DNA of 64,000 nucleotides from Combretum micranthum (lineage: Eukaryota > Streptophyta > Magnoliopsida > Myrtales > Combretaceae): assembly GCA_024138025.1 (NCBI GenBank), contig JAMXBD010001456.1:186001-250000 (forward strand). The letters run 5' to 3'. The translations under genes and the position numbers were made by a program. The notes under the pieces were generated by a model that was given only the letters and a program-made list of their open reading frames with translations, searched no databases and had not been told where the DNA came from. This document shows, piece after piece, positions 1-13,109 of this stretch; position 1 is the first letter of the stretch; each line of letters begins with the position of its first letter.

Positions 1-136
1 CACTTTCAATGTGGTTATAATTGAAACTAATGAAAACCATACACTTTGAATGGTTATAGTTATAATTGAATTTAATTAAAACCATTAATGACTGGTGGCT
101 ATTAACCAAGATTACTAATTTTAGTGATGACTTTCA
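1..136 (-). repeat. 3' LTR of the left Copia (partial)
   Basis: It matches the inner part of the LTR at 4440-4705, including the shared stretch around GGCTATTAACCAAGATTAC. It ends (minus-strand start TGAAAG) at 136, directly beside a purine-rich tract. It carries about 42 extra bases relative to the other LTR, made by duplication of a CATACACTTTGAATGG-type unit. Confidence 0.8.
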
Positions 137-152
137 ACACTCTCCCTCATCA
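137..152 (-). other. Polypurine tract of the left Copia
   Basis: The minus strand reads GATGAGGGAGAGTGT immediately before the LTR start TGAAAG. Position and composition fit the plus-strand DNA primer of an LTR element. Confidence 0.7.
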
Positions 153-272
153 CTAAATTTAGACTTTAATATTCTTTCTTGAAACCAAACCAAGTAATTT
201 TCGAGATCTTTCTATATCGACATTGTTGAGACCTTTTGTGAAAATGTCTGCAAGCTGATCCTTTATCTTTAC

Positions 273-1822
273 TTATATCATCTTAACTTCTCCTATTAGC
301 ATTTTTTCTCTTATAAAGTGATAATGCACCTCCACATGCTTTGTTCGTGCATGAAAAACTGGATTCTCAACTGGAATGATAGCGGACTGATTATCACAAT
401 ATAATGGTATTGGATAATCTACTGCTTGATGCAAATCCTCTATTAATTGCTTTAACCAGGTGCTCTCTTGTGCTGCCATTGTTCATGCATGATACTTTAC
501 CTTTGTTGTAGAAAGTGATATTGTTGGTTGTCTTTTACTGCACCAAGTAATAACTCTAGAACCTAAACTAAGCACACATCTTGTAGTTGATCTCCAAGTG
601 TCATAATCACTTGCATAATCAGCATCACAATATCCCTCTAGTTTACATTCTACTCCACTTTTATAGGATATACCAAGATCAAGGGTTCCTTTGATATATC
701 TAAGAATTCTCCAAACTACTTATAAGTGAGGCTTTTTCGGAGTTTGCATAAATCGACTAACTACTACAATTGCAAATGCAATATTTGGTCTTGTGAGAGT
801 CAAATATATCAAATTACCAACTATCTGTGTATACATCTTTGAATCTTCTAAATCATTCCCTTTTGACATGCTTAACTTAGAGTTTACCTCTATTGGAAGT
901 GCAAGAGGTTTGCAATCAATCATTCCATACTTCTGAAGAAGATTCCTTGCATATTTTTCTTGACATAAGAATAGCCCTTCTTTCATTCTTTTCACTTCTA
1001 ATCCAAGAAAGTGATTCAATTCTCTAAGTTCCTTCATTTGGAAGTGAACTGATAAATTTTCTTCGATTTGTTGAATTTCTATTACATCATCTCTAGTGAT
1101 AATAAGGTAATCCACATAAGTAAGAATAATTGCTAATTTTCCTTTTGAGCTTTCATAAATAAACTAGAATCAACTAATGTGACTATATAACCATTATGAA
1201 TGAGAAACTCTGCAATTTTTCCATACCATGCTCTAGGAGCTTGTTTTAACCGATACAATGCTTTCTTTAGCTTGCAAACATGCCATGGATAAGGCCGATT
1301 CTCAAATCATTTAGGTTGCCCCATGTACACATCACGACTAAGTTCTCTATTCAGAAAAGCATTTTTCACATCCATTTGCCACAAGTTCTAGGACTCACTT
1401 GCAGCTAATGCCAACAAAAACACGAAAATTGTTGTAACCTTTGCCACTGGACTAAAAGTTTTGTCATAATCCAATCCATACTGCTGTGAGAAACGTTGTG
1501 CCACCAGTGGAGCTTTATATCTCTCAACTGAACCATCTGAATGAATTTTGATTTTGTATACCCATTTACATGATATGGGTTTCACATCCTTTGGCTTCGA
1601 AACTAAATCCCATGTCTGATTCTCAATAAGAGCTTTCATTTCTTCCTCCATGGCTTTTCTCCATTTTTCCTTTTGAGATGCCTCTTCAAAAGATATTGGC
1701 TCTCTTTCTTCTTCTACTAATGCAACATTGGCATGCTTTGGATTAGGCTTTTTCGATCTACTTGATCTCCTTAGTTGTGTTGTTAATGCCTCAACAACAA
1801 GTTGATCTTCCAATGTCTTCAA
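273..1822 (-). pseudogene. Copia reverse transcriptase and RNase H remnants
   Basis: Three open segments cover this part of the polyprotein. 1388-1822 holds the linker and start of the reverse transcriptase (CKWVYKIKIHSDGSVERYKA, then YDKTFSPVAKVTT). 720-1115 holds the palm region, with YLIITRDDV where an intact element has the YVDD motif and its flank. 273-479 holds the end of RNase H (CDNQSAI, ARTKHVEVHYHFIREK). Stops and frameshifts separate them and the catalytic Asp pair is disturbed. The order and family are clear; activity is not expected. Confidence 0.85.
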
Positions 1823-2153
1823 TTCTGGTTGATTCCCTTACTCTACTCTTTGATATATACCAGTCTGCCAAGGTTTTTCTTGCGATGAAGACTTTATGAT
1901 ACTTTTTAGACCTTGTTGAAATTCTTTTAACTTACTTTTGAACTTTTCTTTTCATTGTTCATCTATTCCTTTGGAGTAAGGAAGTACAACATATTCTAGT
2001 GTCCACCATGATGATGCTTCATCAAACACAACATTTCTCGAGACATGACATTTTCCAGTTGTAGGATCACAACATTACCACCCTTTTCTACTTTCATCAT
2101 ATCCCACAAAAATACATCCGATTGCTTTCTTGCCAAACTTGCTACGTATATGA

Positions 2154-3250
2154 TCAGGTACAAATACATAGTACACACAGCCAAACACTTTGAAGTGGCT
2201 CACTATGGGTTTCATGTTCCATAACTTTTTCAAATAAAGACATAAATTCCATCTTCGGTTGGGGAAATCTATTGATTATGTGAGTTGCTATTCTCATACA
2301 TTCAGCCCAAAATCTTCTAAGAACATTTTTAGCATGCATCATACTTTGCCATACTTCTGCTAGGTATTTGTTTTTTCTTTCTGGAACACTGTTTTGCTGT
2401 GGTATATTTGGACAAGTCAGTTGCTGTCAAATTTTACACTCAAAAAGATATTTTTAAAATTCATCAGAGGTGTATTCTCCCCCATTGTCAGTACAAAGGC
2501 ACTGAATCTTTTTCCTAATTTCACCTTCAAGCATAAACTTGAATTCTTCGAATTTGTTTAGCGTTTCAGATTTATGTTTTATAAAGTGCACCCAAACATA
2601 TCTTGAATAATCATCAATGAATGTTACCATGTAGTGCATACCTTTGACTGAAGACTGCTTTAACTTCCCAAAGACATTTGAATGAATCAACTCTAGTGGC
2701 TTCTTGGCTCTAAATAAGGAGTCTTCAAAGGGTAATTGATGCGCCTTTCTATATTGACATCCAGCACATATTGTATCAACACGAACATCAAAATTAGGAA
2801 GTCCTCTTAATGAAGACTTGGCCATCATTGTCTTTAACTTATAATAATTTACATGTCCAAGACGTGCATGCCATAAATCATTTGTTTCCTTATTCCTAGT
2901 GTTTTCCACATATGACTCCTTTGCTAACATGACATACATAGAGTCTACCTTTTGTCCTTCTATAATTGGTGTGTCAACTATTTTGACTTGTAGACAGACT
3001 TTGACATCTTTTGGGCCAAATACAACAAAATTGCCTTAATTTGTTAATTGCGATACTGACAAAAGGTTCTTTTTCATTCCAGATACTCGATAGACATTCT
3101 CTAGCTACATTTTCTTTTTATTTACAGATGACTCAATCATCATATCACTAATACGAGTAATTGGTAATTGTGAGTTATTAACAGTCATAACAACTTGCTT
3201 GTCTTTGTCCCCTATCATGTGATAAAAACACCCAGAGTCGAAGATCTAAT
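2154..3250 (-). pseudogene. Copia protease and integrase remnants
   Basis: 2454-2939 carries the pre-integrase zinc finger (LWHARLGH followed by [14 protein letters not shown]) and the integrase core ([25 protein letters not shown]). The continuation near 2154-2342 has AECMRIATHIINRFP, the usual downstream integrase segment, after a break. Upstream near 3195-3245 the minus strand reads IFDSGCFYHMIGDKDK, which fits the retropepsin active-site region with DSG. The pieces lie in different frames, so this is a relic. Confidence 0.85.
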
Positions 3251-3475
3251 GCTTTTCATAATTGATTCTATGAAAGCTTGAAGCACTAGAGGCTTGCTCT
3301 TCTTGTTCCTCTATTGTGGTAGTTTTGAGGTTAGATACTTCCACAGTTTCTGAATTGAAAGAGTCTTCACATTACATTATTTCTAAAACCATAAACAAGG
3401 CTTCTACATCCCATTCAGGTTCTACTTGGTGATGGTTGCACACTACTACTACATTACTTTTAACTTGCTTCTTCT

Positions 3476-4218
3476 TGGACCAACAATCTCTTACAAAGTG
3501 TCCTACTTTGCCGCAATTGAAGCACTCACCATTTTGACGTATAAAGCTTTTAGACCACTAATTGTCTTGGTGTTGCTTTTGCTGAACTCTCCTAAATTTG
3601 GTGTTTCCTCATGTCTTTCCATTATTTTGACCATGAGATTGACTTCTTCTCCTATTAGTGAAGAGTGCCACCTCTTCAATTTTTAAGGAGTGTCCAACCA
3701 TTTGTCTAGTTAGAGTTTCTTGGCTTGCAAGCAAATTCTCTAATTCTTCTACTAAAGGTTATGTGGGCTAACCTTGAATTGCAGCAATAAATCCACTATA
3801 CTCGAGTCGTAGGTTGTGTATGATGATTTGACACATTCTATCACTACCAATTTTAGATTCCTTATCTAACTCAACAATTTCTCTACATAAAAACTTTACC
3901 TTAGTAAAGTACTGACTAATTGTCGTTTCTCGTTATGAGTTTGACATTAGTTCATTCTTAACACCTAAAGTATTGTATCATTCTTCTTTGCAAATCGCAA
4001 AGCAAGAGAATCCAAGCTTCCTTAGGTGTGGTGGCTTCCCTATGTGCTCCATCATCTTCTTCAATACTAGTCTTGATTGAAAACATGGCCTTTCCAACTT
4101 TAATCTTCCACTTTTTAAGATTATTAACATCTCCTTCTAGTGGTGATGTTGCCTCATTCCAGCAACAATGTCCTAAAGATCTTGACCCTACAAGTGTGAT
4201 TCCATGCAGGTCCTCCAA
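3476..4218 (-). pseudogene. Copia gag remnant with CCHC zinc knuckle
   Basis: Near 3476-3528 the minus strand encodes ECFNCGKVGHFVRDCW, a complete CX2CX4HX4C nucleocapsid knuckle. Further 5' on the minus strand, 3958-4218 encodes a gag fragment (KAWILLLCDLQRRM region). Stops lie between the pieces. Gag would package element RNA in virus-like particles. Confidence 0.75.
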
Positions 4219-4427
4219 ATGCTATAATTGCTACTATTTAATTTTGTAATACACCAACACTAATGGATTCTGTCATGATGACTTGGTTTTAGCAGCCTCG
4301 TGTTTCACCAAGTAAGCTTGGTTCCAATCCAATATGCTCATAATTCCAAATTGTGCACGACCAAAATCTTTATTGTACAATTGTTTTGTATGCTAATGTT
4401 GTAAAACAGGACCTGTGATCAAATAAC

Positions 4428-4439
4428 TCTGATACCACT
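4428..4439 (-). other. Primer-binding site (initiator tRNA-Met type)
   Basis: The minus strand reads AGTGGTATCAGAG directly after the LTR end CTACA at 4440. TGGTATCAGAG complements the 3' end of plant initiator tRNA-Met, the usual Copia primer. Confidence 0.8.
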
Positions 4440-4705
4440 TGTAGAATAATCTTGAGCATAAGAGAAACTAATTTGGAAACTTTAACACTTCAAATTTATA
4501 ATTAAACTCTCAAATGAGATGAGTTTATTACAAATGAAAATACAAAAGTGGAATGAATAAATTCAAAAGCTTTGAATTTCTTTTTATACTAAACTTGGAT
4601 AAGTATAGCCATACACTTTCAATGGCTATAATTGAAACAAATTAAAATCATACACTTTGACTAGTGGCTATTAACCAAGATTACTACTTTAGTGATGACT
4701 TTTCA
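4440..4705 (-). repeat. 5' LTR of the left Copia
   Basis: This 266-bp block starts TGAAAAGTCATCAC and ends ATTATTCTACA on the minus strand, giving canonical TG...CA ends. It is bounded on one side by the primer-binding site and matches 1-136. Confidence 0.85.
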
Positions 4706-7027
4706 ATAGAGTAGTGTTGGTTAAATGCATCCGGATTTACTTGGAGGATTGGGTCGCAATCGGTTTGGTTTTACTTCGGTTTGACTTGTATTTATTTAAA
4801 TTTCTTCTTTTTGATTTACCATAACAAAAACATGGCAATTCTTAATTATACTTGAATTTTTGGTGATCTGCCATTTAAAGTAACTTTCTTTCCAAACTAC
4901 CAATTTTAGTTATCTTACTGTAATTATTTTTTTTCCCTTTTCATATTATTTCTCATATAATTGTTATGAACCTTGTGAATTCATGAGTTGGACAAATTTT
5001 GCAATTTTCGATGTTATTTTTCATTTTCCTATCTTCTTGTACTGCAATCAATCAATTGAGAGATCGTTTTCAAGATAGAGGCGGTAGAGAAGGTGCAGAT
5101 TGAATAATAATAATGGAAGTAACACAAGCGCGCAGAAGAAACTATCCTACTATTTTAATGCTATTTCCTCCAGTCGGTTGGTTTTAAATCAAAAATGGAA
5201 AATATATTTGTCTTGCATTCTCTACATTTGCGTTAACATTATTTCTTCAATGTAATATTGCTCTTGTTGAAAAAATTTCATGTGTTTTAACCATTCGCTG
5301 GTGTTAGTAAAATCTCAACTAAGCGTGGGTCGGATTTTCAGAGCTTTTAGTATTCCCTGACTGCCTACTAGAGGTTGCATCTCTATGCTTGCTCCAACTT
5401 TTATCTTCCGGTCAGACTTGCATTCTTCTCTTGGGTTTCTTCAAGATAATCGTGCTAACATGATCTGTATTTAATTTATCCAACGTGTTGTGACTTGGAC
5501 ACAGTGATCTAACAATTCAGTCCAATGAATAACCTTGCTTGTGTCTCTCAATCTTTCATACCACTTAATCAGATGGACAATAAAATCGTATCTATCAGAA
5601 TTAATAGATTTTGTAATAAATCAAAATAACTATAGTATTCTAAGTTTGATACTGAAACTTCATTTATGACTTATAAAACTCAAATCAACGCATATAAAAT
5701 TTTTTTGAGTGAATGAAAATTCTCTTTTATATCATGGAATTGTCTAGAAACAAGCCTCAACAGCACCGGGCCATTGGTGGACTGTGGCCCCTTTGGCCTT
5801 GTTCTCTTGCGCTTGCAGTCTATCCCATTCAAATGTTTATCACCTGGGTGATTTTGTTCTGTACATAGTGAAAGTAAAATCCCTACTTGGTTTAAATGAC
5901 TCCTCCATTCTTCTGATAGTTGTTCTTTGTAAGGAGGTAGCTATTTAAGTTTTTACTGAATATAATTGGACATGTCACATGGTTTTTACAGTTTTTCCAC
6001 TTGCTTTATGTTTCTTCAACTTTAATGCTTCTCCTTTTAAACACATGGCTGTTACTCTATTGGGTTCATTTTGATTAGTGGTGGCAATTAACCTATATGG
6101 AGTTAAAGGACAGATCACATTTCTGCAGAGTCAGAAGTAGAGTTTGGCATGAAGTTTGATTTTTGTCTGTGCTTAAAATTGGAATTGCTGATGCTAATTT
6201 TGTAATTTATAGGGACTTTTAGTTTGTCTGTTTCATTATATTTGTGCAAACGAGTATACATATATGTGGCACCAGTAGTTGAAAGTAGCAATGTTATTAT
6301 CTTTTAAAAATTTAAGGCGGTTGGAGACGGAAGGGTGATCGGTTACGGTGGTGGTAAACCATGCCTATAAATAAAAAAGAAAGGGGTTTAATTTTTCTGA
6401 AAAAGGAGAGCAACTTCCTCATAAAACCGTTGTTTTTCAATATCAATTAGTTACTGATTTTATGATCAATACTATTTTTATTTTTGTATTTTGTTAAACA
6501 GGAAAATATCTTCTAGAAACAAACAGCTAATTTATAGTTGCTCTTTACTAGGAGTTTCTCTATTACTTCTGCGGTTTCCAGCTTTGTAGACATTTTAGCA
6601 GATAATTCTTTAGCATCTTAATGCATAAATATAATCTACATGTATTAACTGAGAAGAAATTCTCAAGATCATAGTGCATAAAGCCATATTGTGTTGATGA
6701 ATGATATTATCTGCAAAGTAGTGATACAGAAAGAAAGTAATTATAGGTTTGGCTAACTTATCTATTTTCATTTTTATACAAATTATGGTAGTATCTTAAA
6801 TAATTTTGGTATATTTAGGATATAAATTAGTGAATGTATTTATGATTTCATATGTTTACATCTATTTCGAGTATGTTTATAATGCATATGAAAAGATCTA
6901 CACCAATAACAAAATATTCAAGACATATTGGAAGCATAAGATATAAAATGCTTCCTCTTGCTTAGTTCTATCTATCCCACTAGCTAACTCCATAACATCT
7001 CAACCATATATGCTAGTATTGACAATA
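4706..7027. other. AT-rich intergenic stretch downstream of the kinase exon
   Basis: I see no convincing gene. A less AT-rich patch at 5750-5840 gives a short minus-strand reading frame with a basic run (DCKRKRTRPKGPQ), too short to call. The stretch near 5020-5130 resembles 37030-37110, which also lies downstream of a kinase fragment, so it may be old 3' flank of the receptor kinase family. Confidence 0.4.
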
Positions 7028-8214
7028 TTACACAAGAGATATTTCTTCGATAATATCACTATCTCTATCGGAAAAATTGTTGAGACTAAGCAAATTACTA
7101 ACCAAATTTGACCCTAGCAACTCAAAGTTGGTATTGCTATTGGAAATTTGAATTGGCACTTCTGGTGGGTAGAAAAGTGGTTTACGAGGCATATCTAGGT
7201 TTCCAAGTCCCTCAAGCATTTTAAGGACTTCATGCATTGTGGGACGATCATCAGGATTTATCTGTATACACCATAATGAAACTATAATCATTTTCATTGT
7301 TATCTTTTTATCTTCCTCATTGTTAAAATTGACTACTTCAATGTCATTTCCTTTGATGAGTTGGTCATAAACCCAAGAAGGAAAATAAATTTGGCTTGAG
7401 TGCTCAATAATTGCATCAACATTCTTCCTCCTTGCTGCCATTTCCATCAACAACTTTCCAAAACTATAAACATCAGCTTTATGAGAGACACGACCAATGG
7501 CTTTATAAACGAGCTCAGGAGCCATGTATCCCAAGGTTCCTCTCCCCCCTGTTAAGGACACAGTATTGCAGCTCGTTGGATAGTGTTTTGCTAGCCCAAA
7601 ATCAGAAATCTTTGGAATGAAGCTATTATCGAGAAGGATGTTATGAGGCTTGATGTCGAAATGCAAAATTTGCATGCCACATCCTCCATGTAGATATTCA
7701 ATTCCTTTTGCTATTCCTAAAGAGATCTCATATATTTCTTTGCATCCAAGAGATGTATTGTCTTCCTTTGAAAAAATATGCTTATCTAAGGATCCATTAG
7801 GCATGAAGTCATATACAAGAGCACGCTTTGAACCCTCAACACAGAAACCAATAAGTTGGACCACATTTACATGATGTATCTTTCCTATGGTTGCAACTTC
7901 ATTAATGAAATCTTGCCCATTAGCTTTAGTATTTTTGAGAACTTTTATTGCCACATCTTGACCGCTTCTAAGCTTTCCTTTATAAACAGAACCATATCCA
8001 CCTTCCCCTAATCCATCCTTGAAATTTCTAGTAATCTTTTTGATATTGGAATAGGAATACCTGATAGGAAATAATTTCTTTTGATTCCGCAAGAACTCTT
8101 CAATGTTTTCGTCTGCTGCTCTATGTCTTCTTCTCCACTTGTATATTAGGAAAATTACCACACATAGTGACCCTATTGTTCTTGTTATAATATACCAAGT
8201 CATTGCTGGAACTC
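7028..8214 (-). CDS. LRK10-like receptor kinase: transmembrane and kinase exon
   Basis: This open exon encodes a juxtamembrane/transmembrane segment ([14 protein letters not shown], then RRRHR) and a full protein kinase domain. Counting from the first Met at 8203: P-loop GEGGYGSV 66-73, Lys87, Glu102, catalytic loop HFDIKPHN 181-188, DFG 201-203, APE 228-230, Arg320. The catalytic loop has HFD, so it is a non-RD kinase, common among immune receptor kinases. The frame is open upstream of Met8203 to a splice acceptor (CTCTTCCAG) at 8215; the exon starts GA-GTT-CCA, taking one base from the previous exon. The stop is at 7028-7030. Motifs and length match the terminal exon of the LRK10L/GUB_WAK class. 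No extracellular exon lies nearby; the only complete one is at 34856-35591, with a matching phase. Intactness of all catalytic residues suggests function or recent loss. Confidence 0.88.
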
Positions 8215-8479
8215 CTGGAAGAGAAATAATTAAATATCTTAATTATATAATAAGATGTATGTTGTGTAATTAGTACATTTGAAGTACATTATATTTTCAT
8301 CCAATTCCATTATAATCTTAACATTTCAATTGAATCATTAAGTCCACTATGGTTTTATCTAACTTTAGTAGTATTTTATATTTTAAGTGTTTTATTAAAC
8401 CTTTTTGAGTTAATTTAATCACATTATATAAGTCCTTCCTATATATAAATACTTTGAAATATTAGTGCACATTCTAAAG

Positions 8480-8880
8480 GATTCCTTGTTGAAGATTATG
8501 CATTTCTCAAATCAATTGAGGTTGAAATCCTAATACTTATCACATGTTTCATTCTAGAGCCACCAACCATCAATCTTGAAGATTTTAAGAAGACCACTAT
8601 GCACATGTGTTTGAATAAGTCAAGAAGTTTAAAAAACATAAATAATAAAAAATAACCAATAGCCATTCGCTTCTCGATTTTAATCTCCTTGTTTTAATCA
8701 TCATCACTCACTAAAACTAGCTTTCTATATTCTGTCATTTTCTAAGCATTCACTTATGAAGACAACATCTAACAATACCTATCTAATCAATTCTTTTGCA
8801 TGCAGCCACATTTAGTCATTTACTAGGCACAATGCTATCACACTTTTTATAAACCCAACTTATGGGAATTTAATCTTACC
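8480..8880. repeat. Intron-like block, copy 1, upstream of the kinase exon
   Basis: The sequence around 8545-8810 (CTAGAGCCACCAACCATC, AATAACCAATAGCCATTCGC, TCACTTATGAAGACAA) recurs with drift at 13130-13380 and 33500-33700. It lies just 5' of the kinase exon on its strand, so I infer it is intron sequence duplicated with the receptor kinase gene. No middle exon like that at 62132-62227 was found here. Confidence 0.55.
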
Positions 8881-9099
8881 CACTAAATTTAATATTTGAA
8901 TTCCACTATCAATACTTTTTTAGGGAGAAACTAAGATTATAAAGGGCTGTGATACTAGGATTAGTGGAATTGTCACTCAAAGGAGAGCTATGGAAAAATA
9001 ATTGTCAATAAAGGGATAATTGAAAAAAATAACGGTTACGGTCTTAGAAAAATATGAATTAGTAGTATGAGAAAAAAAAAACATTTGTCTACCTATATG

Positions 9100-11045
9100 C
9101 ATGATGACACTACATTGCACGATACCTTTCGTCAAAATAAGCCTTAGGTCTTACAATTTTAAAAATGGCAAGAGTAGAAATAAAGATAGGGAATTTGGAA
9201 CTAGGGGGCAAAAAAAGAGAAAACATCTGCCATGTCAAATTTGTAGCAAAGCGATCACTTTGACCAAAGTTTCTTGGCACAAAAGGAAAGCGAGAATACC
9301 AAATTTGTAAAAACTTTGGTGTAAAAAAGTTAGTCAGCTATGCTCCCATAGGTTGAAAATACTGAAGTAAAATGATATGCTGTCAAGTCTATCCTTTATA
9401 AAGAATGTTGTAGATATTTATGAAGGTTGCATGCTACAAAAACAACATACATTGTCAGTAATGTCCTTTTGGTCAATAATAGGGAGCTAAAGAACCATTA
9501 AAGTTCATACATGTGGATGTGCATGAACCCATGTAGACACCATTGCTTGATTAATGTAGGGACTCTATCTTGCTTATTGATGATTAAAATAGCCTGACAT
9601 GGATTTATTGCATGTGCAAAAGGTTTAATATTTGATATTTTTAAGAAATTTAACAAATATGAGGCAAAAAGTGGATGTAATATTTAAATAATCAAAAGTG
9701 ATAGAAGCAAAAATATAACTAAAGGGGTTTAATAAATTTTATGAAAATGAAGGATGTGGATACTAGCTTACTATTAGATCTACATAAGAATAATACTGTA
9801 AATCAAAAATAAAAAATGTATAGTTGTGGAGATAGTTAGATCTATGCTTAAAGAAAAATAGATGCTAAAGAAATTTGAGGGAGAAGTAGTATGCATTACA
9901 GTCTACTTACTTAATAGGTATCTAACTAAAGGGGTACAAGACAAAACTCCTATCATGTTTAGAGTGGATGAAAGCCACAAGCATGTCATCTTTGTATATA
10001 AAGCCATTTGATATGAATATTTTCTAGTATTAAAAAGGCATAAGTTGAGGTTAAAAGAGTAGACTAAAAGAGGAATCTTCTTTCGCTATAGTATACAATT
10101 TAAAGGATACAAATATATAATCTTAAGGCTAATTTATTGTCAATAGAAATGTTGAATCAGATAAGTATGCTACATGAAACTAAGGTGGAAAATAAAAATA
10201 GAAAAGTAGAGAATAATAATGCAAAAAATGAAGAGCTTAGCACAATGCAATAATTGGATCGAGTAGACTTCATGTAGAATATCAACACCAATATTAACTT
10301 CAACTAAGGAAGAAAATTTATCTTTGGAATCCCTACAAAGAAGCAAAAAGCTTCTTACAAATCTATATGAGAGTTACAACTTAATAGTTAGTGAGCTAAA
10401 AAGCCTTGAGGCTACTATAAAGTAGAACATATAAATAAAGTCTTGGAAGAAGAGATAAGAATGATAAAAAATAGGAAATATAGGAGCTAGTAGAATGTTT
10501 AAGTAAGAAAAAGACAAATTAATGGAGTCGAATGGGTGTACAAAGTAAAAGTCAAATTGGATGGCTAAATTCAAAAACATAAAGCAGGGTTGGTAACAAA
10601 GGGTAGATACACCTAAAGTGATTAGGCTAGATCTATTAATGATATGAAGAGTACAATAAACTATGCATCTGACCTTCAATCAAGAGTATTTTTGTGGTCA
10701 TTAAAGAAATAAAAGATAGATGCACAATCTTTAGGGAGCTGGATATGTTGCAATAGCAGATAATGTTGAGAGGCTTTTAGAAAACATAGGTGACTCTCAA
10801 GGACATTTGATTATAATATTATGTAACAACAAATTAACTATTCAAATAATAAAGAGTCCAATAAGACATCATAAAAGAGCAAAACACATTGCAGTCAAGT
10901 AACATTTTTTGGGTGAGATTACAATGGATAAGGAAATCAATATGAATTATTAAAAGATTGAAGATCAAGTAGACGATATCTTCACTAAGTCCCTACTCCA
11001 TCAAAAGTTCAAGGTATTATGATGTATGCTTAATGAAACATCTTA
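9100..11045 (+). mobile_element. Copia relic, plus strand
   Basis: Heavily decayed pieces run in Copia order. Near 9500-9600 is the integrase start (KFIHVDVHEPM). Near 9885-10010 is the integrase end (NRYLTKGVQDKTPIMF, HKHVIFVYKAI). Near 10535-10610 is the reverse transcriptase entry (EWVYKVKVKLDG, KHKAGLVTKG). Near 10800-11010 is RNase H (CNNKLTIQIIKSP, RAKHIAVK, DDIFTKSL). Most of the reverse transcriptase is deleted and many stops are present. It is closely related to the relics at 16755-17177 and 29856-31105. Confidence 0.75.
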
Positions 11046-12129
11046 AATAAATATAGTAATGAAAAAGGGAAGAATCGTAATTCTATTTCTTTAAAAGAAT
11101 GAGTAATTTTGTCAAATCGTAAAAATTAAAAGATATGTTGGTAGATTTCATTTTTTTCTTTCCTATCATTTTCAATGATGTGTACTCCTAGAAACAAAAT
11201 CTTAGCAAACCTATGTTCAGAGACACTTTACATGAGACACAATGAATATCGGGGAGATTTTTAAAAGAATTCATCAAGGAGAAGGTTAAAGTAATTGTCA
11301 TATAAAGATATTGATGTATTGTGAGAAGGTAAGACGATCTGATACATTTTTCAATCTTTTGGAATATTGTTTTGTTATGAAAGGAGTAGATATTTGTGCA
11401 TTTTTGGTATGAAAGGATTGATGGTGTAAATAAGAAAATTTTGGTCAGACACAGGAAAAGTTTTGCAAAAAGTAATATTTTTGGAAGTACATGACCAATG
11501 TACAACTAACATTAGGTTGTGTACCTCTCAAAGTATCAAATGCAATGACCTCTAGAACTGCATGACACACACTAGCACATGCATTAGGTCGTGTACCTCT
11601 TTATAGAACGGTGAATTAATACCCTTGTAGTGCACAATTTATATATGAGCTCATGCATTAAACCTTACACTAATTTGTATCGCAAAATTTTGTTTTTAAA
11701 AGTGCACCAGCTCGTGCATGGCCTGTGCACTCAACCGTAAACTTTTCTATGACTTGTTTAGTCTATTTAAGAGTTGCGCAAAACCGCTACATGGTTGTGT
11801 ACTTGTCCGTGTACATTACAACTTCTCTGAAACCATCTTTTTGCCACATAAAAGCAATTCAAAATCTCTTTATTACATTCTTCTAAGAATTTACTTATAT
11901 TCTAATCTCTCAAAGTCTAAATACGTGTAGGGTAAAGATGAGGGTTATAAGAGTGTAGACCATAGATGAATTATAAGTAAAATGATTCTGAATAACTTGA
12001 TTGTTATGTAATTCAAGTTAGAGGATTCAAGTGATTAAAATGGAACGAAATTCTATGTACACATCTACCTTTTTGTTTGTTCTTGTTAATATAGAATCCT
12101 ACATTGACTAATTGAAAATTTGTCTATAA
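11046..12129. other. Unassigned repeat-like sequence
   Basis: No gene is supported. The part at 11490-11830 is rich in motifs of the type GTGCACCAGCTCGTGCATGG, resembling wording seen in the LTR at 21311-22659, so it may be old Gypsy LTR. Confidence 0.35.
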
Positions 12130-13030
12130 AGTTTATCTGTTTGTATGCTTGATTATGGTTAGTGGACAGGTAGTACCAATGATGCATGACACTTGATGAT
12201 CTTGGTATGACACTCTCCCTACATGAGGTCGTACCTGGAGATGATTATGGGTAAATTTAAGGGGATTTAGACACATGGATGTTAAAGAGTTCCTCACATC
12301 ATATAGAGTGATGGACTCTTGGACATTGGGGAGCAACTAAAGTTATAGATATGTATTATTGTTTTTATGTGTGGTAGGATATTGAGTTATTTCTTTGGTG
12401 CTTGCTCAACTTAAAGGTTAAAGATAATGAATTGAATGTCTATTGCACTAGTCATATGTGCATGCATGTGACTAAATGCTTGCCTATTCCACACATGTGC
12501 TTGGGTATACGTGTATTGTGCTCTAGCTCATTCTTTCATCTTTTCTAGGTACAAGTGATGAACGTGTAGACTTCATATCGCTAATGGGTTCAAGAATATT
12601 GCTACATTGAAGACTTTTCCAATGAGGAATATAGGGTGTATGATAATTTTAAAAAAATAGAGACTTTAGCCATGTTTAATTGATCTGAATAGGTGATTAG
12701 TGTTTATTATCGATTAATAGTCACAATGTATAAAAGCTGTAACATTGTTAAGATGGGCTCTATGAACCATGTAACAATGAAATTCATACAAACTATCAGA
12801 TAATATTTATGTGGCTGATTATGGTGACAAGTACGTAAACTTACATTATTTGGAGTTATAAAAATATGAGTGAATTTGGAGTTTATTTATGATATACATT
12901 ATTGAGTTCTAGTAGGTTCAAAGCCTTAACATATCTATACTCATTATAGATGCATAGCAGGTTATAAATGATCTTAATTTTAGGGATTTAAAGTTGTAGT
13001 CATTCAGAAAGTGCATTTAAGGAGGAATGC
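12130..13030. repeat. Dispersed repeat R1, partial copy C
   Basis: The block shares ordered stretches with 15985-16750 and 32695-33490, for example TAGTGGACAGGTAGTACCA against AAGTGGACATGCAGTACCA. Drift is higher than between the other two copies. Confidence 0.5.
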
Positions 13031-13109
13031 GAAATATTAACACATCTTCTAGGTGGTTCTTTCTAAATCATTATACCTATAACTAGTTGCAAATGAAGTA
13101 AAATATTCA

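Larger units (their letters stand above)
1..4705 (-). mobile_element. Copia LTR retrotransposon, decayed, minus strand
   Basis: Read on the minus strand, the order is 5' LTR (right end), primer-binding site, gag with CCHC knuckle, protease, integrase, reverse transcriptase, RNase H, polypurine tract and 3' LTR (left end, cut by the window edge). Integrase before reverse transcriptase defines Copia. Coding parts are broken by many stops and frameshifts, so the element is not autonomous. The two LTRs are clearly related but differ by an internal duplication, which points to an old insertion. The base after the right LTR starts ATAGA at 4706-4710; the other target-site copy would lie outside the window. 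Confidence 0.9.

Noticed and set aside
4440..4705. Promoter of a host gene
   Set aside because: Its ends, primer site and match to 1-136 show that it is a Copia LTR.
10374..11505. Minus-strand Phe/Ile-rich frames of about 100 codons
   Set aside because: AT-rich chance frames opposite a Copia relic; hydrophobic composition reflects T-rich codons.
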